A DNA stretch of 64,000 nucleotides. Source: Phycisphaerales bacterium (GTDB lineage Bacteria; Planctomycetota; Phycisphaerae; Phycisphaerales; UBA1924). The stretch lies in NCBI GenBank assembly GCA_029260435.1, contig JAJDDG010000010.1, forward strand, positions 1-64,000, read 5' to 3'. Below the pieces are notes generated by a model. That model ran no database searches. It was not told the origin of the DNA and saw only the letters and a program-made list of their open reading frames with translations. This document shows positions 45,100 to 55,247 of the stretch, piece by piece. Position 1 is the first letter of the stretch. Each line of letters opens with the position of its first letter. The position numbers were made by a program, and so were the translations under genes.

Positions 45100-45849
45100 A
45101 TGGGTGCAGATACGGAGCGGCGGGTCGCGATGGTGACCGGAGCAAGCCGTGGGATAGGTAAGGCGATCGCGAAACGTCTCGCGTGTGATGGTCGGCGTGT
45201 GATCCTTGTTGCCAGGAATGAAGACACGCTGTTGAGCGTGCAGGGCGAGATCGAATCGGCTGGCGGCAGCGCGGGGGTGCTGGCTGTAGATGTTGGTCAC
45301 ACAGATGCTTGGCGGGAAGGGATCGAAGGAGTTATCGCGAACGAGGGCCGCCTGGATGTGCTGGTGAACAACGCTGGGGTGACGCGGGACAACCTTATGC
45401 TCCGGATGAGCGATGAAGAGTTCGACGATGTCATTCGGATCAACCTCAAATCCGCCTTTGTTTCGATGCGGGCTGCGTCCCGGGCAATGATGCGGCAGAA
45501 ATTCGGGCGGATGGTCAATATCGGCTCGACTTCGGGCGTTGTAGGGAATCCCGGACAGGCGAACTACGCGGCGTCGAAGGCCGGGCTGACGGGGATGACC
45601 CGCTCGATTGCGAGAGAACTGGGCGGCAAGGGGATCACTGCAAATGTGATCGCACCGGGGTACATTCAGACGGATATGACGTCATCACTCCCTGACGAGG
45701 TGAAACAGAAGGTGCTCGGGGCGATGGCGCTGCGTCGGCTGGGCGAACCGGAGGACATCGCAGCAGCGGTGTCGTACGTGAGTTCGGACGAAGCTGGCTT
45801 CCTGAGCGGACAGGTGATATGTGTGGATGGTGGGCTGACGATGAGCTAA
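45100..45849 (+). CDS. fabG: 3-oxoacyl-ACP reductase (FabG)
   Basis: 249 residues, the usual FabG length. [18 protein letters not shown] is the NADPH-binding TGxxxGxG motif, [14 protein letters not shown] follows, and the catalytic Ser-Tyr-Lys lie in [20 protein letters not shown] plus the next Lys. It reduces 3-oxoacyl-ACP in each elongation cycle. The ATG at 45100 is chosen for AAGGAAA about 7 nt upstream, although the frame is open further back. Confidence 0.95.
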   Translation: MGADTERRVAMVTGASRGIGKAIAKRLACDGRRVILVARNEDTLLSVQGEIESAGGSAGVLAVDVGHTDAWREGIEGVIANEGRLDVLVNNAGVTRDNLMLRMSDEEFDDVIRINLKSAFVSMRAASRAMMRQKFGRMVNIGSTSGVVGNPGQANYAASKAGLTGMTRSIARELGGKGITANVIAPGYIQTDMTSSLPDEVKQKVLGAMALRRLGEPEDIAAAVSYVSSDEAGFLSGQVICVDGGLTMS

Positions 45850-45992
45850 AGGGCCCCGGCCCGAACATGATGCGAACGAATTCCCGCTACGCTGTGTGGC
45901 GGTGTGCACGCGGGCAACCTATATTGCCCGCATTCGACCAACTCGGCCGCGAGGGCGTTTCCCCAAATAGGCCGCAGACGGAGATTCTCGAC

Positions 45993-46250
45993 GTGACCGA
46001 GCAGGAAATCGAATCGAAGGTGATGGACATCGTCGCCGAACAAATGAGCGTGGACAAAAGCGAACTCACTCGTGAGACCAGCTTCATCAACGACCTAAAC
46101 GCTGACAGTCTCGACACTGTCGAACTCGTAATGGAGTTCGAGGACGAGTTCGAGACATCGATCCCGGACGACAAGGCCGAGCAGATCAAGACTGTTGGTG
46201 AAGCGGTCGAGTTCATCGTTGAAGCGAAGAAGGCCGCGAGTTCGGCCTGA
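45993..46250 (+). CDS. acpP: Acyl carrier protein
   Basis: 85 residues, acidic. The phosphopantetheine site is in [20 protein letters not shown] (Ser of DSL), followed by [19 protein letters not shown]. It carries growing acyl chains for FabH, FabG and FabF. The GTG at 45993 is chosen because CGGAGA lies about 8 nt upstream and the homology begins there. Between fabG and fabF, as in most bacteria. Confidence 0.95.
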   Translation: MTEQEIESKVMDIVAEQMSVDKSELTRETSFINDLNADSLDTVELVMEFEDEFETSIPDDKAEQIKTVGEAVEFIVEAKKAASSA

Positions 46251-46397
46251 TCCGTTGCTTGTCGCAGTGTGAGCGTGCGGCTTTGCTGCGCGTTGACATC
46301 CTGCGTTTTTGCCTGAGTACATCGCGCGGTTGTAACACTTGCTCACGGCTCATACGGCGCACGAGCCGGACGGGCTCTGATCACAGACAGGAAGTTT

Positions 46398-47666
46398 ATG
46401 CAACGGGTTGTCGTCACCGGTCTCGGTGGTATCACAAACATCGGACATGACGCACCGTCGATCTGGCGAGCGATGTCGGAAGGGCGCAGCGGGATTTCTG
46501 TTTTCGATCTTCCCGAGTTCAAGCAGTGGCCCGATGACCAGTGGTCGGTCAAAATCGCCGGTCAGATCCGCGATTGGGAACCAACTTCGTGCATGGACAA
46601 ACGCGAGGTCCGGCGCTTGGATCGATTCGCGGTGCTCGGCATCACAGCTTCTATTGAGGCCGTGGCATCATCCGGGATCGATTTCTCCAAGGAAAACGAC
46701 GCCAGATGCGGAGTCGTGATCGGCTCAGGCGTAGGCGGGATCCAGACCATTGAGCAGAGCGTGCTGGTTCTTCACGAGAAGGGGCCGAGACGCCTCAGCC
46801 CGTTCACTGTCCCTCGGCTGATGGCGAACGCCATCGCGGGCGATGTAGCGATCCGCTTCGGTCTGCGCGGGCCTTCTTCAGCACACACCACTGCCTGCGC
46901 CTCCTCCGGGCACTCCATCGGCGACGCGATGCGCATTATCCGGCGTGGCGAGGCGGACATCATGCTTGCCGGCGGGAGCGAAGCCGCTGTGTCGCCGCTG
47001 TGCCTGGGTTCGTTCATGACAATGAAGGCGCTCTCCACGCGCAACGACGAACCGCAGAAAGCTTCGCGTCCGTTTGATGTCGATCGGGACGGGTTTGTGC
47101 TCTCCGAGGGTGCCGCGGTGCTCGTGCTCGAGAGCGAGGAGCACGCGAAGGCACGCGGAGCGGAGATCCTCTGCGAGTTGCTCGGGTGCTGCACGACAAC
47201 CGATGGTGGGCACATCACCGCGCCCGACCCCGAAGGTGCGGGGGCTGCACGGGCGATGAGCGGTGCGCTCAAAGACGCCGGGCTCAACCCGGAGGATGTT
47301 GGATATATCAACGCCCACGGCACCTCGACCCCGCTCGGTGATAAAGCCGAACTCACCGCGGTCAAGAGCGTGTTCGGAGATCACGCCCGGCAATCCAAGG
47401 GCGGGCGGCTGCTCATGTCGTCCACAAAGTCGATGATCGGGCACTGTCTCGGGGCATCCGGCGGAGTGGAATCCATCGCATGCATCAACGCGATCCGCAC
47501 CGGAATCATCGCGCCGACGATTAATCTTGACACCCCCGAACCGGACGCGGATCTGGATCTCGTGCCCCATGAGGCTCGACAGGCTCCGGTGAAATACGTG
47601 CTGAACAACACCTTCGGGTTCGGCGGGCACAATGTGACGCTCGTCTTTGCCCAATACGACGGCTAA
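46398..47666 (+). CDS. fabF: 3-oxoacyl-ACP synthase II (FabF)
   Basis: 422 residues, typical FabF. The catalytic Cys is in TTACASSGHSIGDAMRIIR, the two histidines in NAHGTSTPLGD and SMIGHCLGASGGVE, and FGFGGHNVTLVF closes the fold. It elongates acyl-ACP by condensation with malonyl-ACP. It is about 150 nt past acpP, in a gap with no clear terminator, so it is probably the last gene of the operon. Confidence 0.95.
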   Translation: MQRVVVTGLGGITNIGHDAPSIWRAMSEGRSGISVFDLPEFKQWPDDQWSVKIAGQIRDWEPTSCMDKREVRRLDRFAVLGITASIEAVASSGIDFSKENDARCGVVIGSGVGGIQTIEQSVLVLHEKGPRRLSPFTVPRLMANAIAGDVAIRFGLRGPSSAHTTACASSGHSIGDAMRIIRRGEADIMLAGGSEAAVSPLCLGSFMTMKALSTRNDEPQKASRPFDVDRDGFVLSEGAAVLVLESEEHAKARGAEILCELLGCCTTTDGGHITAPDPEGAGAARAMSGALKDAGLNPEDVGYINAHGTSTPLGDKAELTAVKSVFGDHARQSKGGRLLMSSTKSMIGHCLGASGGVESIACINAIRTGIIAPTINLDTPEPDADLDLVPHEARQAPVKYVLNNTFGFGGHNVTLVFAQYDG

Positions 47667-47764
47667 ATCACGCTGTGCAAACCAGTTAGATTCCGTTTGC
47701 GGCGATTCCTCCTTCAGATGCTCCTGTTCACGGGGGGAACGGGATCGCGCCGATAGCTACAGGG

Positions 47765-48094
47765 ATGTCAACTGATCTCGATCGGATCATGCAGATTGAG
47801 GTGCCGATCATTGTGCGCCTCGGAGAGCGGGCTATGACCCTCGGGGAGGTTCTTGCGCTCGTGCCGGGGACGATCATCGAACTCCCCAACCACTCGGACG
47901 ACGAGCTCAGCCTGCTTGTGAACAACAAAGCGATCGGGCAGGGGACGGCGGTGAAAGTAGGCGAGAACTTCGGTATCTGTATCAGTGTGATCGGAGATCT
48001 CTCCCAGCGCGTCGAAGCGATGGGTTCCGAGGACACCTCCGAGGACGACGAAGCAGCCGCTCTCGCCGAGGCGATGCTTGCTGGGCAACTCTGA
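47765..48094 (+). CDS. FliN/SpoA-domain protein
   Basis: 109 residues consisting of one SpoA (FliN/FliM C-terminal) domain: IEVPIIVRLGERAMTLGEVL, VPGTIIELP, ELSLLVNNKAIGQGTAVKVG, then an acidic tail. FliN forms the flagellar switch ring; related proteins occur in type III secretion. No other flagellar gene is adjacent, as is common in planctomycetes. Its length fits a stand-alone FliN. fliN is likely, but the missing context keeps the symbol open. Confidence 0.78.
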   Translation: MSTDLDRIMQIEVPIIVRLGERAMTLGEVLALVPGTIIELPNHSDDELSLLVNNKAIGQGTAVKVGENFGICISVIGDLSQRVEAMGSEDTSEDDEAAALAEAMLAGQL

Positions 48095-48219
48095 CCCCTC
48101 CTGCCCCCGAACAATCCAACAGATCCCCAGAACATCGCCTGTGCTTGTCGTGCGGGGGATGATCCGTCACCATAGTGGGTTCCAAGACCAGACCTAGGCG
48201 CTCAGCAGGAGGCTACCCA

Positions 48220-50340
48220 ATGGCAGACCCCCCCACCGACCCCCCCACCCCGTCTGATTCCTCGGAGCCCCATCTGGCGTTCTCTTCGGGCGGGGACAGA
48301 AAACGCCTGCTCCAGAAGAGCTACCGGGAGATTACGCTCAGCGCGTTCCTGTTCGCGATCGTGATCGGCATCGTCATGAACGCCGCCATCACCTACGCGG
48401 GGCTCAAAATCGGCTTCACAATCGGCGGGTCGGCGATCGCGGCGGTGCTGGGCTTCGGCGTGCTGCGGGGGGTGCTCCGCAGGGGCACGATCCTCGAGAC
48501 CAACCTCGCCCAGACCTGCGCAAGCGCGATCAATACCTCCAACTCGGGCATCATCTTTACGGTGCCAGTGTTGTTCCTGCTGGGCATCCCACTCACCGTG
48601 GGCTCCAAGGATTTCTGGCTGATCACCCTTGCCGCGGTCGGCGGGGCAATCCTCGGAGCGGCATTCATCATCCCACTCCGCAAGCAGATGATCGAGATCG
48701 ATCGACTGCGGTTCCCGACGGGGATGGGCGTGGCAGCGATCCTCAAGTCACCCGGGGCTGGGCCTAAGAAATCGATCGTACTGCTCGCGGGGATTGCGAT
48801 AGCGGCACTCTTCTACTGGCCCGCCGCAGCACCCGCTCTCGGGTTCTGGGGGTACGCCGATATTGGCAACCAGTTCCTGACGAACGAGGAGTTCAATGCT
48901 GGCGGGCTGTTCGGATTCGCTCCGCAGATCGAACTGATTTTCGGGCTCGCACCGTTTGCACTTGGCGCGGGGTACATCACCGGGCGAGCGGGGTTGCTTG
49001 TGCTCGCGGGCGGCGTTCTCGCTTATCACCTGCTGACACCGATGGCGTTTGCCCTCGGGTGGATGCCGGACGTTGTCCTTGCGGATCCTCATTCAGCACC
49101 GGGCTACGGCTTTCAGGCGTTCAACCGCCCGCTAGGAATCGGGCTGCTGCTGGGCGGGGCGATGATGGGCATCCTTGTCTCGCTCCCGGCTATCAAAGAA
49201 GCGCTCAAGAGCGTCGCCTCCGCGGGCAAAATCAAGGGCGGGGGTGATGAGCTAGGACTTAAGGTGCTCGTGATCGCGGTGCTCGGGGCGTTTGTACTGC
49301 TGTTCGCGGCGGCGAGCGTCGTGGGCGACAAGCCGCTCAACCGGATCGATCCGGTAACCGGAGCATGGGTCGCGGAAGTCACAGCGGCAGACTTCGGGGA
49401 TCTTGATTCAACGGAGGCAAGGAAGGCTGAGGCGAAGCAGGTGAACGCCTCGCTTACCTCGCTGGATACAGACACACGCCGATATCAGGGGTACGTCATC
49501 CTCTTTGTCAGCGCGGAAACCGCAACGCAGTGGGACGGGTGGGACACGGCGGAGCGCGCGGTATTCATGGCGTCACAGAACGCGAAGCCGGGGTGGCTCG
49601 CAAGCTTCCCACCGATGCTGAAGGCATTTGTCATCGCGATCGTGGGCGTAGCGTGGATCTGGCTCGCGGGGATCATCATCGCCCAGTGCACGGGCATGAC
49701 CGACTGGTCGCCAATCTCCGGGATGGCTCTGCTTACGGTGGTGCTCGTGATGCTGTTGGGCGGCACGGGTGCAGTGGTCGGTGCTGTGCTGATTGGTGCG
49801 GCATTGTGCGTCGCGATCACGCTCGCGGCTGACATGATGCAGGATCTGCGAACCGGGCACATGGTCGGTGCGCAACCCAAACGCCAGCAGATGATGGAAC
49901 TCATCGTCGTCGGCATCGGGCCGCTGATCGCGATGCTGACCGTGCTGCTCATCGCGCAGGCGAATATCAAACAAACGGGCGTACCTTTCGGACCCGAGAC
50001 ATCCACCTCGGCGCCGCAGGCGCAGGCCCTGCAAGCGGTGATCACCGGAGTGCAGGGCGGCGAGATGCCCTACGCCCTATACGGCTTCGGTGCCCTGATC
50101 GGCGGGCTGCTCGGGCTCGGGGCGTTCTCCGGGCTTGGCGTGCTGGTCGGACTCTCGATGTACCTGCCGTTCGAGGCGATCGCAACATACGGCGTCGGGT
50201 GCATCATCATGATGCTCGTCTCGAAATGGAAAGGCAGAGTCTGGGCGGAGGAATGGGGCGTGCCGTTCGCGGCGGGGTTGATCGTGGGCGAGTCGATGCT
50301 CGCGATGATCATCAATATGATCGTGTTGGGGCAGGGCTAG
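48220..50340 (+). CDS. OPT family oligopeptide transporter
   Basis: About 706 residues with 15-16 membrane segments. After a Pro-rich N terminus (residues 1-30), SYREITLSAFLFAIVIGIVM and LETNLAQTCASAINTSNSG are the family's conserved opening. OPT proteins import oligopeptides or metal chelates, driven by protons. The ATG at 48220 has AGGAGG 8 nt upstream and is preferred over the more upstream start. A small membrane protein gene follows 22 nt later and is probably a partner. Confidence 0.88.
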   Translation: MADPPTDPPTPSDSSEPHLAFSSGGDRKRLLQKSYREITLSAFLFAIVIGIVMNAAITYAGLKIGFTIGGSAIAAVLGFGVLRGVLRRGTILETNLAQTCASAINTSNSGIIFTVPVLFLLGIPLTVGSKDFWLITLAAVGGAILGAAFIIPLRKQMIEIDRLRFPTGMGVAAILKSPGAGPKKSIVLLAGIAIAALFYWPAAAPALGFWGYADIGNQFLTNEEFNAGGLFGFAPQIELIFGLAPFALGAGYITGRAGLLVLAGGVLAYHLLTPMAFALGWMPDVVLADPHSAPGYGFQAFNRPLGIGLLLGGAMMGILVSLPAIKEALKSVASAGKIKGGGDELGLKVLVIAVLGAFVLLFAAASVVGDKPLNRIDPVTGAWVAEVTAADFGDLDSTEARKAEAKQVNASLTSLDTDTRRYQGYVILFVSAETATQWDGWDTAERAVFMASQNAKPGWLASFPPMLKAFVIAIVGVAWIWLAGIIIAQCTGMTDWSPISGMALLTVVLVMLLGGTGAVVGAVLIGAALCVAITLAADMMQDLRTGHMVGAQPKRQQMMELIVVGIGPLIAMLTVLLIAQANIKQTGVPFGPETSTSAPQAQALQAVITGVQGGEMPYALYGFGALIGGLLGLGAFSGLGVLVGLSMYLPFEAIATYGVGCIIMMLVSKWKGRVWAEEWGVPFAAGLIVGESMLAMIINMIVLGQG

Positions 50341-50362
50341 GCGCCACGGAGAGGACAGACCT

Positions 50363-51130
50363 ATGAAGCTGATCGGCTACCTGATCATTACCGTGTGCGT
50401 GATAACCGGCGCACTCTCCACGATCACCGCGTACCACGTGGACGTGCAGAAATACACCGACGAGCAGTTCAAGATCTCCGACAACGAGTATGCGCACCTC
50501 AACCACGGCGGAGGGCTTAAGGAAACCGAACACGCGGATGGCACCGCACACGCTCCGGAGCCGCTCTACGAGCAGGGCACGGAGCTCACTCCTGATGTGC
50601 TCGCGTCGCTCCGCGAAGCGGGAGTACACCGCGTGCGCGTAAAGGAATTCACTTTCGCGCGATGGGATATGTGGTGGCTGTTCCTGCTCTCGGTCATCGG
50701 GCTGACCGCCGGGGGCATGCTGGTGAAGGCAACTGTGCGAAAGCAGATCGCGGCAGCGGACGCGGCGCACGCGGCTCACCCATCGGGCAGCCCCTCCGGT
50801 GCACTCACTCGGATACTGGAGATTGTCGCAAGCCTCGAACGCGACCTACCCGGCATGGCAAGCGACGAAGATCGCATGCAAGCCATCATCGATCGTCTCG
50901 ATGAGATGCAGAAAGAACTCGTGCTGCAGATCGTCGAGGGACGCACCATGCTCATCGGAAAACTCGGCATGCGGAGGTTCGCGGAGTTCATGGACGCCTT
51001 CTCCAGGCTCGAGCGCACTCTAAACCGCGCGTGGTCCGCTTCGGCCGACGGCGTGTGCGAGGAAGCACTGATCTGCCTCGACGAGGCGTTCGCCATGACA
51101 GATTTGGTGCGCAGCAAACTCCCGGAGTAA
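50363..51130 (+). CDS. Membrane protein of unknown function next to the OPT transporter
   Basis: 255 residues with two membrane segments (about 5-22 and 105-125), a periplasmic stretch between them rich in acidic residues and His, and a cytoplasmic helical C terminus (ILEIVASLERDLPGM, MQAIIDRLDEMQKELVLQI). It starts 22 nt after the OPT gene with GGAG upstream, so the two are cotranscribed. No family is recognised. Convergent with alaS. Confidence 0.68.
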   Translation: MKLIGYLIITVCVITGALSTITAYHVDVQKYTDEQFKISDNEYAHLNHGGGLKETEHADGTAHAPEPLYEQGTELTPDVLASLREAGVHRVRVKEFTFARWDMWWLFLLSVIGLTAGGMLVKATVRKQIAAADAAHAAHPSGSPSGALTRILEIVASLERDLPGMASDEDRMQAIIDRLDEMQKELVLQIVEGRTMLIGKLGMRRFAEFMDAFSRLERTLNRAWSASADGVCEEALICLDEAFAMTDLVRSKLPE

Positions 51131-51148
51131 ATACGCCCGGTGGGCTCC

Positions 51149-54100
51149 CTATCCCACTTGGCTCTCTGCGAATTGGATCGCCTCAGCGATCGCGTCATCA
51201 ACCTTCGACGGATCGGTGCCGCCACCCTGCGCTGCATCGGGGCGCCCGCCGCCCTTGCCGCCGACCACAGTTGAAACAGCGCGAACCCAATCCCCGGCTT
51301 TCAATCCCTTCGCAATCAGATGATCCGGTACAGCGGCGGCGATCGTGACCTTGCCCTCCGCTTCGTCTGTGGACAGCAACATGATCGCGCACTCTGAGTG
51401 GTGCGCCCGCGCGGTGTCCATCGCGGCGAGCAGCGCCTGACGATCCGAACCGGAGGGGATTTTCCCGAGCACGACCGGTACACCATCGGTCTGACTCAAC
51501 TGCTTCGCGGATTCGACTGCACCCTGTCGCACATCGCCGGCAGCGGCTTTGTGGGCCTGTTTGGCGCGGTCATGTAATGGTTTGGCAAATTCACGCAACA
51601 CGGCGCGATCAGCGAGCGGCAACACGGCCCGCTCCAACTCTCGCTCGATCTCCTTGACCTCATCAACAAGGTGCTTGTCGTCGAGCGTAGCTGCGCCCTC
51701 GATGCGGGATCGCACCCGCGCGGACTCGGCGATCGCCTGTTCCGCGGCTTCTCCGGTCACGCCGATGACGCGACGCACACCTTTCGATACCGCCTCTTCT
51801 GAGAGCAGCACGAATGCCCGGCACTTCCCTGTGGAAACCAGGTGCGTGCCGCCACAGAACTCGATCGAGGTACTCATCCACTCGGGGTTCTCGGGTGTCG
51901 CGAGCAAATCATCTACCGATGGTCCGACCGAAACTACACGCACAGGATCGGGGTAGGTCTCGCCGAATACGGCACGGAGCCCGTTGATCGCCTGACTCGT
52001 TTCGAGCGGCGCCTCCTGGCAATACACGCCCAGATCCCGATCGATCGAATCCCGCACGCCCTTCTGTACCGACATCGCCTCGTCGAGCGACATCGCATGA
52101 CCGTGTGAGTAGTCAAACCGCAGACGGTCCGGTGCAACCAGCGAGCCACGCTGGTCGATATTGTTACCCAATGTCTCGCGGAGCGCGAGGTTGAGCAGGT
52201 GGGTCGCGGTGTGGTTCGAGGCGATAGCAAGACGCCGCGGCTCATCGAGACGCAATTCGACCTCGTCCCCGACGCGCAGCTCGCCCTTCGGAAGGCACCC
52301 GGCGTGCACGATGTACCCGCCGGTATTTCCCACGCTTTCGACAAGGAACTCCGTCCCGGTCTTCGTGCCCTTGATCACGCGGAACTTCCCGGTGTCCGCG
52401 ACCTGCCCGCCCATCTCGGCGTAAAACACAGTCTTATCAAGGATCACGACGAATCGGGTGTCCGGCCGCGTGTTGGCAGCGGAGATATTTTCGTCGAAGT
52501 CCGTCCCGTTCCAGATCGCGCAGACCCTGGCACGCATCTTCTTCGGGTCGAACTTGAACGAGTCGTCGGTCGGCTTGATGTTGAGCGAACGCAGACTCGA
52601 TACCGCCCTCGGGGTGAGCGCAAGCCCTGCACTCTCGCGGCTCGTGCCTGCTCGAGATCGTTCGCGTGCCTCTTCCATGAGACGGTAGAAACCCTCCACA
52701 TCGACCGTTAGCCCGCGCTCCTCGGCCATGAGCTGGGTTAGGTCGATTGGGAAACCGTAGGTGTCGTGTAACCTAAACGCATCCTTAGCAGAAACGACCT
52801 CGTGTGACTCCATCTCATTCCAGATTGAATAGAACTCGGTCGCTGGGAAGTGCTCAAAAACCAGCATCGCTTGCTCGCGAGCTTGTAGATCTGGAATCTG
52901 CTTGATGCTCACTTTCAGATGCTCCAATTCCTCGCTTAGATTTCGGAGTGCTTCTGATATCTGTGGCAAGTTCTGCACAATCGCGTCTATTGTTGATCGA
53001 TTTGTTTCTAGGAATGTATTAACTGCCGTATTAATTCGTTCAATAGGTTCTCGAAGAACGTTTAAAGACTTATTCACTGCCGTATTGAGTTCTAGGATTC
53101 TACGGTTGACATCGACTCGGATCGGCTCAATCACTTCTGCAAGTTGACTCGTGTACGGCTTGATTGATCGCGCTGCTCCAGTCACAGATTGCTCGAAGTG
53201 CATCACGCCTTGATTAAGCGTCCGCCCGAATGCCTCTTCCTCATCCTTAATGATCGCGATCACATGGTCTGCTTTCCCTTTGATTTCAGGAAAAGCATCG
53301 CCCATCGATTCGACAACCGTCGGCACCAACTCATGCAGGAACGCGCCATCAACGCCGAGCGTCTGCCTGCCGTAACGCACCGCACGACGGAGGATGCGAC
53401 GGAGCACGTACCCACGCCCATCATTACTCGGCTCGGTGCCATCGGTGATCGCGAATGTAAGTGTGCGCGCATGGTCCGCGAGCACGCGGTAGGCGATATC
53501 CACCGGCTCGGTGAGTGAGCCGGTATACGCAGGAGCGTTGCATACCTCTCGGATGCGTGCAAACAGTGGTGTAAAAACATCGGTGTCGTAATTCGAGGTC
53601 TTGCCTTGCAACACACGCACAATCCGTTCGAACCCCATGCCTGTATCGACGTGCTTTGCGGGGAGTGGTTCAAGTTCGGTCTTGCCCAGGCGGTTGAACT
53701 GGATGAACACAAGGTTCCAGATCTCGATCACATCCGGCGATTCGCGGTTGACGAGTTGGAACCCGGGGACTGACGCACGCTCCTCATCGGAACGGCCGTC
53801 GAAATGGATCTCCGAGCATGGGCCGCACGGCCCGGTATCACCCATCTCCCAGAAGTTATCCTTCGTGTTGCCCGGCAAGATCCGCTCTGCGGGGAGGTAC
53901 TTGCACCACAGGTCGTACGCCTCGCGATCCGGGTCGAGACCGAGTGCCTTGTCACCCTCGAAGTACGTTGCGTACAACCGCTCGGGATCAACCCCCCAAA
54001 GATCCGTCAGCAATTCCCACGCCCACTGGATCGCTTCTGTCTTGAAGTAATCGCCGAACGACCAATTGCCGAGCATCTCGAAAAACGTGTGGTGGTATGT

Positions 54101-54385
54101 GTCCTTGCCGACGTCATCGAGGTCGTTGTGCTTGCCCCCGGCGCGGATGCACTTCTGAGAATTCACCGCACGCTTGAGCCCCTCGAAGGGCGAACCGGGG
54201 CGGACCTGCCCGAGGAAGATCGGCTTGTACTGGTTCATCCCGGCATTGGTGAACAATAGCGTCGGATCGTCGTGCGGGACCACGGGCGATGATGGCACGT
54301 AATTATGCCCGGCGCGCTGCGCAAAGAAATCGATGAATTGCTGGCGTACCTGAGCCGAACTCAGCATTTGTTCCACCTGCGGCAT
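51149..54385 (-). CDS. alaS: Alanyl-tRNA synthetase with a large central insertion
   Basis: 1078 residues from the ATG at 54385 (GAAAGGAA upstream), versus about 870 in most bacteria. The class II aminoacylation core begins SSAQVRQQFIDFFAQRAGHN with FTNAGMNQYKPIFLG, KCIRAGGKHNDLDDVG, THHHFF-type TYHHTFFEMLGNWSFGDYFK and HVDTGMGFERI. The editing domain has NHTATHLL and later EFCGGTHLVSTG, and a C-terminal DHHA1-like domain contains LGKIPSGSDRQALLAAMD. It charges tRNA-Ala and clears mischarged Ser/Gly. Residues of about 400-530 form an extra coiled-coil-like segment (listed separately). No sign of frameshift, so it should be functional. Confidence 0.95.
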   Translation of the reverse strand: MPQVEQMLSSAQVRQQFIDFFAQRAGHNYVPSSPVVPHDDPTLLFTNAGMNQYKPIFLGQVRPGSPFEGLKRAVNSQKCIRAGGKHNDLDDVGKDTYHHTFFEMLGNWSFGDYFKTEAIQWAWELLTDLWGVDPERLYATYFEGDKALGLDPDREAYDLWCKYLPAERILPGNTKDNFWEMGDTGPCGPCSEIHFDGRSDEERASVPGFQLVNRESPDVIEIWNLVFIQFNRLGKTELEPLPAKHVDTGMGFERIVRVLQGKTSNYDTDVFTPLFARIREVCNAPAYTGSLTEPVDIAYRVLADHARTLTFAITDGTEPSNDGRGYVLRRILRRAVRYGRQTLGVDGAFLHELVPTVVESMGDAFPEIKGKADHVIAIIKDEEEAFGRTLNQGVMHFEQSVTGAARSIKPYTSQLAEVIEPIRVDVNRRILELNTAVNKSLNVLREPIERINTAVNTFLETNRSTIDAIVQNLPQISEALRNLSEELEHLKVSIKQIPDLQAREQAMLVFEHFPATEFYSIWNEMESHEVVSAKDAFRLHDTYGFPIDLTQLMAEERGLTVDVEGFYRLMEEARERSRAGTSRESAGLALTPRAVSSLRSLNIKPTDDSFKFDPKKMRARVCAIWNGTDFDENISAANTRPDTRFVVILDKTVFYAEMGGQVADTGKFRVIKGTKTGTEFLVESVGNTGGYIVHAGCLPKGELRVGDEVELRLDEPRRLAIASNHTATHLLNLALRETLGNNIDQRGSLVAPDRLRFDYSHGHAMSLDEAMSVQKGVRDSIDRDLGVYCQEAPLETSQAINGLRAVFGETYPDPVRVVSVGPSVDDLLATPENPEWMSTSIEFCGGTHLVSTGKCRAFVLLSEEAVSKGVRRVIGVTGEAAEQAIAESARVRSRIEGAATLDDKHLVDEVKEIERELERAVLPLADRAVLREFAKPLHDRAKQAHKAAAGDVRQGAVESAKQLSQTDGVPVVLGKIPSGSDRQALLAAMDTARAHHSECAIMLLSTDEAEGKVTIAAAVPDHLIAKGLKAGDWVRAVSTVVGGKGGGRPDAAQGGGTDPSKVDDAIAEAIQFAESQVG
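52796..53188 (-). other. In-frame coiled-coil insertion of AlaRS (AT-rich)
   Basis: Encodes residues of about 400-530 of AlaRS, between RTLNQGVMHFEQ and AKDAFRLHDTYGFP, where other bacterial enzymes have a short hinge. The middle (52921-53100) is near 40% GC by count, against about 60-70% in the flanking alaS sequence. The protein is helical with heptad-like hydrophobics and two related units starting EPIRVDVNRRILELNTAVNK and EPIERINTAVNTFLETNRST. Confidence 0.8.
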
Positions 54386-54461
54386 TGTTCTCGGTTCCTT
54401 TCGGGGCCTGCTCACAGCCCACAGAACCGGCATTGTACCGCCCCGCGGCTCCTTCTACTCG

Positions 54462-55232
54462 TCATTCGGCTGAGACAGGATTGACGAGTTCGCCCAACAG
54501 ATGAGGCTCGGATTCGGTGCCGATCGTGATGCGAACCTCGTCTCCCGCCCGCAGGAACCGCTGCGGATCGCGGGCCATCCCAACACCCGCAGGGGTACCG
54601 GTCAGGATCACCGTGCCGGGCTGGAGCGTCATCCCTCGGGAGAGCTCGGAGATGAGTTGGGCAACGGGGAAGATCATCTGCGAGGTGGGAGCATCCTGAA
54701 CGACCGCACCGTTGAGCCTTGTCATGATCCGGAGGCCCTGTGGATCATCAATGAGTGAAGCTGGCGTCACCCAAGGGCCAAGCGGACAGAAAGTGTCAAA
54801 CGACTTACCTCTGAAGAACTGCCCGCCCGCCCCCTGCTTCTGCCACCACCGAGCAGAGACATCATTCGCGACACAGTACCCCAGCACGACCCCCCCACCC
54901 CCCCCACTCTGGATCGGATCGAGTGCGCGATCGATCGGGACGTCCTTCGCAGGTGCGCCGATGATGACGCCCAACTCCCCCTCGTAATCCACTTGCTCGC
55001 GGTTTGCACATGCTCGGGGAATCACGATCGATTCTCCGGTGAGAGATGCCGCGTTCACATTCTTCGAAAAAACCATCGGGCGCTCAGGGATCTCGGCCCC
55101 CTGCTCGGTGGCGTGCTCCGCGTAGTTCCGCCCGATGCCGATGATCTGGCGGATAGGAAGTTCTTGCTCACCGTTCAGATCAACAGAAACACGAGCATCG
55201 ACAGCGCGAATAAGTCCATGCCGTTCAGCCAT
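54462..55232 (-). CDS. Fumarylacetoacetate hydrolase family protein
   Basis: 256 residues. IGRNYAEHATEQG, DYEGELGVIIG and YCVANDVSARWWQK match the FAH fold, with metal-binding Glu residues in the YEGELG segment and a catalytic His in the first. Members cleave or hydrate 2-oxo acids such as acylpyruvates or fumarylpyruvate. The exact substrate cannot be named. AGGAGG lies immediately before the ATG at 55232, which is unusually close. It sits between the TPR-like gene and alaS on the same strand. Confidence 0.85.
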   Translation of the reverse strand: MAERHGLIRAVDARVSVDLNGEQELPIRQIIGIGRNYAEHATEQGAEIPERPMVFSKNVNAASLTGESIVIPRACANREQVDYEGELGVIIGAPAKDVPIDRALDPIQSGGGGGVVLGYCVANDVSARWWQKQGAGGQFFRGKSFDTFCPLGPWVTPASLIDDPQGLRIMTRLNGAVVQDAPTSQMIFPVAQLISELSRGMTLQPGTVILTGTPAGVGMARDPQRFLRAGDEVRITIGTESEPHLLGELVNPVSAE

Positions 55233-55247
55233 CCTCCTGCATGCTCC

